5,815 nucleotides of DNA, taken from positions 1-5,815 of the forward strand of contig DAHVAI010000372.1 of assembly GCA_027314685.1 (NCBI GenBank), written 5' to 3'. Positions 4,750 to 5,815 of this stretch are shown one piece after another; positions within the stretch are counted from its first letter, which is position 1; the number at the start of each line of letters is the position of its first letter. The notes under the pieces were generated by a model. It was given only the letters and a program-made list of their open reading frames with translations. It was not told the origin of the DNA and did no database searches. The stretch comes from Nitrososphaerota archaeon. Its GTDB lineage: Archaea > Thermoproteota > Nitrososphaeria > Nitrososphaerales > CADDZS01. The position numbers were made by a program, and so were the translations under genes.

Positions 4750-5815
4750 ATGGCCTCTAGTCCAAAATTCTTTCTCCAGTGTGCATGGTGTAAGTCAAAG
4801 TACTCCGCAGAGAGTAAGACAAGAATCTGTTCTAGCTGCGCGGGTTCGCTTGAGATAATTTACGATTACGAGAAAATAAAGGAAACTGGATCCTCCCTTC
4901 CAATAGACCATTCGAAGCCCGGTATCTGGAAGTACTTTTCGCTTCTTCCTGCCACAGAAAATACACGAATAATAAGCTTGGGAGAAGGAGACTCACCATA
5001 CCATCTGATCGAAAAGGTAGGCGCATCGCTGGGTATCAAACAACTCTACGTCAAAGACGAATCAAGGAATCCTACTTGCAGCTTCAAGGACAGAAAATCT
5101 ACCTGCTCGATTACAAGAGGAGTCGAGGAGGGGTACACTCGAGTTGTCGCCGCAACAGCAGGAAATGCCGGATCATCTGTTGCCGCTTACGCCGCAAAAG
5201 CGGACATTGAATCATACATTCTTGCATTTCAAGGCATTTCTCAGACAAAGCTTGCGAAGCTCCTCGCCTATAATGCCAAAGTGTTCTTGACAAACGCAAG
5301 TACTGGAGACGTCTTAGAATTTGTAAGCAAGGTCTGCAAGGAATTTGGGTTGCTCAACTGTTCAGCAGCCTCAAGATACAACCCTTACGTAAAGGAAGGG
5401 GCGAAGACAGCGGTCTTTGAGATTTATCAGGCGACGAATGGAGATCTGCCTGACTGGATCATAATCCCGCTAGGCGGCGGAGGAAACCTTGCTGCCTACT
5501 ACAAGGGTCTTCAGGAACTAAATCAACTAGGTCTCATAACTCGCTTCCCAAGACTTGTGGGCGTTCAAGGGACAGAGTGTGCGCCTGTGGTCCAAGCGTT
5601 CGAGAAGAACCTTGACGCTAGAAAGATACCCAAAGTGAAAAATCCGCGCACGATAGCTCACAGCATACTCGATGACTGGGCACCGGATGGAGATGTGGCT
5701 CTGGAGGCGATAAGACAAACCAAAGGTGTTGCAATCAGCGTTACAGATGATGAAATTGTGGAATCTATGAAAATTCTCTCTTCGAAAGAAGCCATCTTTG
5801 CAGAGCCTTCTTCGG
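4750..5815 (+). CDS. Threonine-synthase-like PLP enzyme, C-terminus cut by window end
   Basis: The frame from ATG 4750 stays open to the window edge and gives 355 residues; the family usually has about 390-420. An N-terminal zinc ribbon is formed by CAWC (11-14) and CSSC (27-30), as in archaeal and plant-type threonine synthases. The fold-type II PLP core follows: SLGEGDSP (76-83), the PLP-lysine motif NPTCSFKDR (107-115, Lys113), TAGNAGSSVAAYAAKA (136-151), the phosphate-binding GGGGN (242-246) and IFAEPSS (349-355). Threonine synthase converts O-phosphohomoserine to threonine in the cytosol. The Gly usual in NPTGSFKDR is Cys110 here, and the opening motif reads GDSPYHL where NTPL is usual, so another phosphorylated amino acid is possible. 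No Shine-Dalgarno site precedes the ATG, which fits a leaderless transcript or readthrough from the enolase gene 48 bases upstream. I am confident of the family and unsure of the exact reaction, so no thrC symbol is given. Confidence 0.9.
   Translation, partial: MASSPKFFLQCAWCKSKYSAESKTRICSSCAGSLEIIYDYEKIKETGSSLPIDHSKPGIWKYFSLLPATENTRIISLGEGDSPYHLIEKVGASLGIKQLYVKDESRNPTCSFKDRKSTCSITRGVEEGYTRVVAATAGNAGSSVAAYAAKADIESYILAFQGISQTKLAKLLAYNAKVFLTNASTGDVLEFVSKVCKEFGLLNCSAASRYNPYVKEGAKTAVFEIYQATNGDLPDWIIIPLGGGGNLAAYYKGLQELNQLGLITRFPRLVGVQGTECAPVVQAFEKNLDARKIPKVKNPRTIAHSILDDWAPDGDVALEAIRQTKGVAISVTDDEIVESMKILSSKEAIFAEPSS

Noticed and set aside
1..5815. tRNA or rRNA genes, CRISPR repeats, insertion-sequence ends, phosphonate-pathway genes
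   Set aside because: Nearly every base is in a protein gene, and the longest gap between genes is 54 bases. No spaced direct repeats, transposase motifs or PEP-mutase-type gene were seen.

Overview
The window holds six protein genes packed almost end to end, two of them cut by the window edges. It looks like a metabolic locus of a mid-GC prokaryote, and I lean towards an archaeon, possibly of the Nitrososphaeria/Thermoproteota kind. The reasons are circumstantial: mostly weak or absent Shine-Dalgarno sites, TTG as the likely start of two genes, no hairpin-plus-T-tract terminators, and a threonine synthase of the zinc-ribbon type common in archaea and plants. A bacterial host is not excluded.

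Layout. Positions 1-116 (+) encode the last 37 residues of a short-chain dehydrogenase/reductase (SDR). Thirty bases later comes a 12-helix major facilitator transporter (147-1334, +). It meets a Gfo/Idh/MocA oxidoreductase on the minus strand (1331-2368) tail to tail, and the two stop codons overlap. A 54-bp divergent intergenic region then separates that gene from a plus-strand cassette. The cassette contains an APH/methylthioribose-kinase-like small-molecule kinase (2423-3412), an enolase paralog joined to it by an ATGA overlap (3409-4701), and, after 48 bases, a threonine-synthase-like PLP enzyme that runs off the window end (4750-5815+).

How the genes may work together. The SDR, the MFS carrier and the Gfo/Idh protein suggest uptake or export and redox chemistry on a sugar, polyol or hydroxy acid. 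The kinase/enolase pair suggests that a hydroxyl is phosphorylated and the phosphorylated acid is then processed by alpha-proton abstraction. The enolase has the full metal and lysine apparatus but lacks the active-site His of the SHRSGET motif (Ala here). It also has Asp in place of the usual catalytic Glu of QEF, so it is probably not the housekeeping glycolytic enzyme. The following threonine-synthase-like protein acts, by family, on a phosphorylated amino acid. The most interesting reading is an uncharacterised kinase, enolase-like and PLP-enzyme pathway. This is inference from family membership and order; no substrate can be read from the sequence.

There is also a small-scale pattern. 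All three gene ends that are not translationally coupled carry a short perfect inverted repeat that takes in part or all of a stop codon (116-132, 1332-1347, 4696-4712). No RNA genes, insertion sequences, CRISPR arrays or long non-coding stretches were seen.
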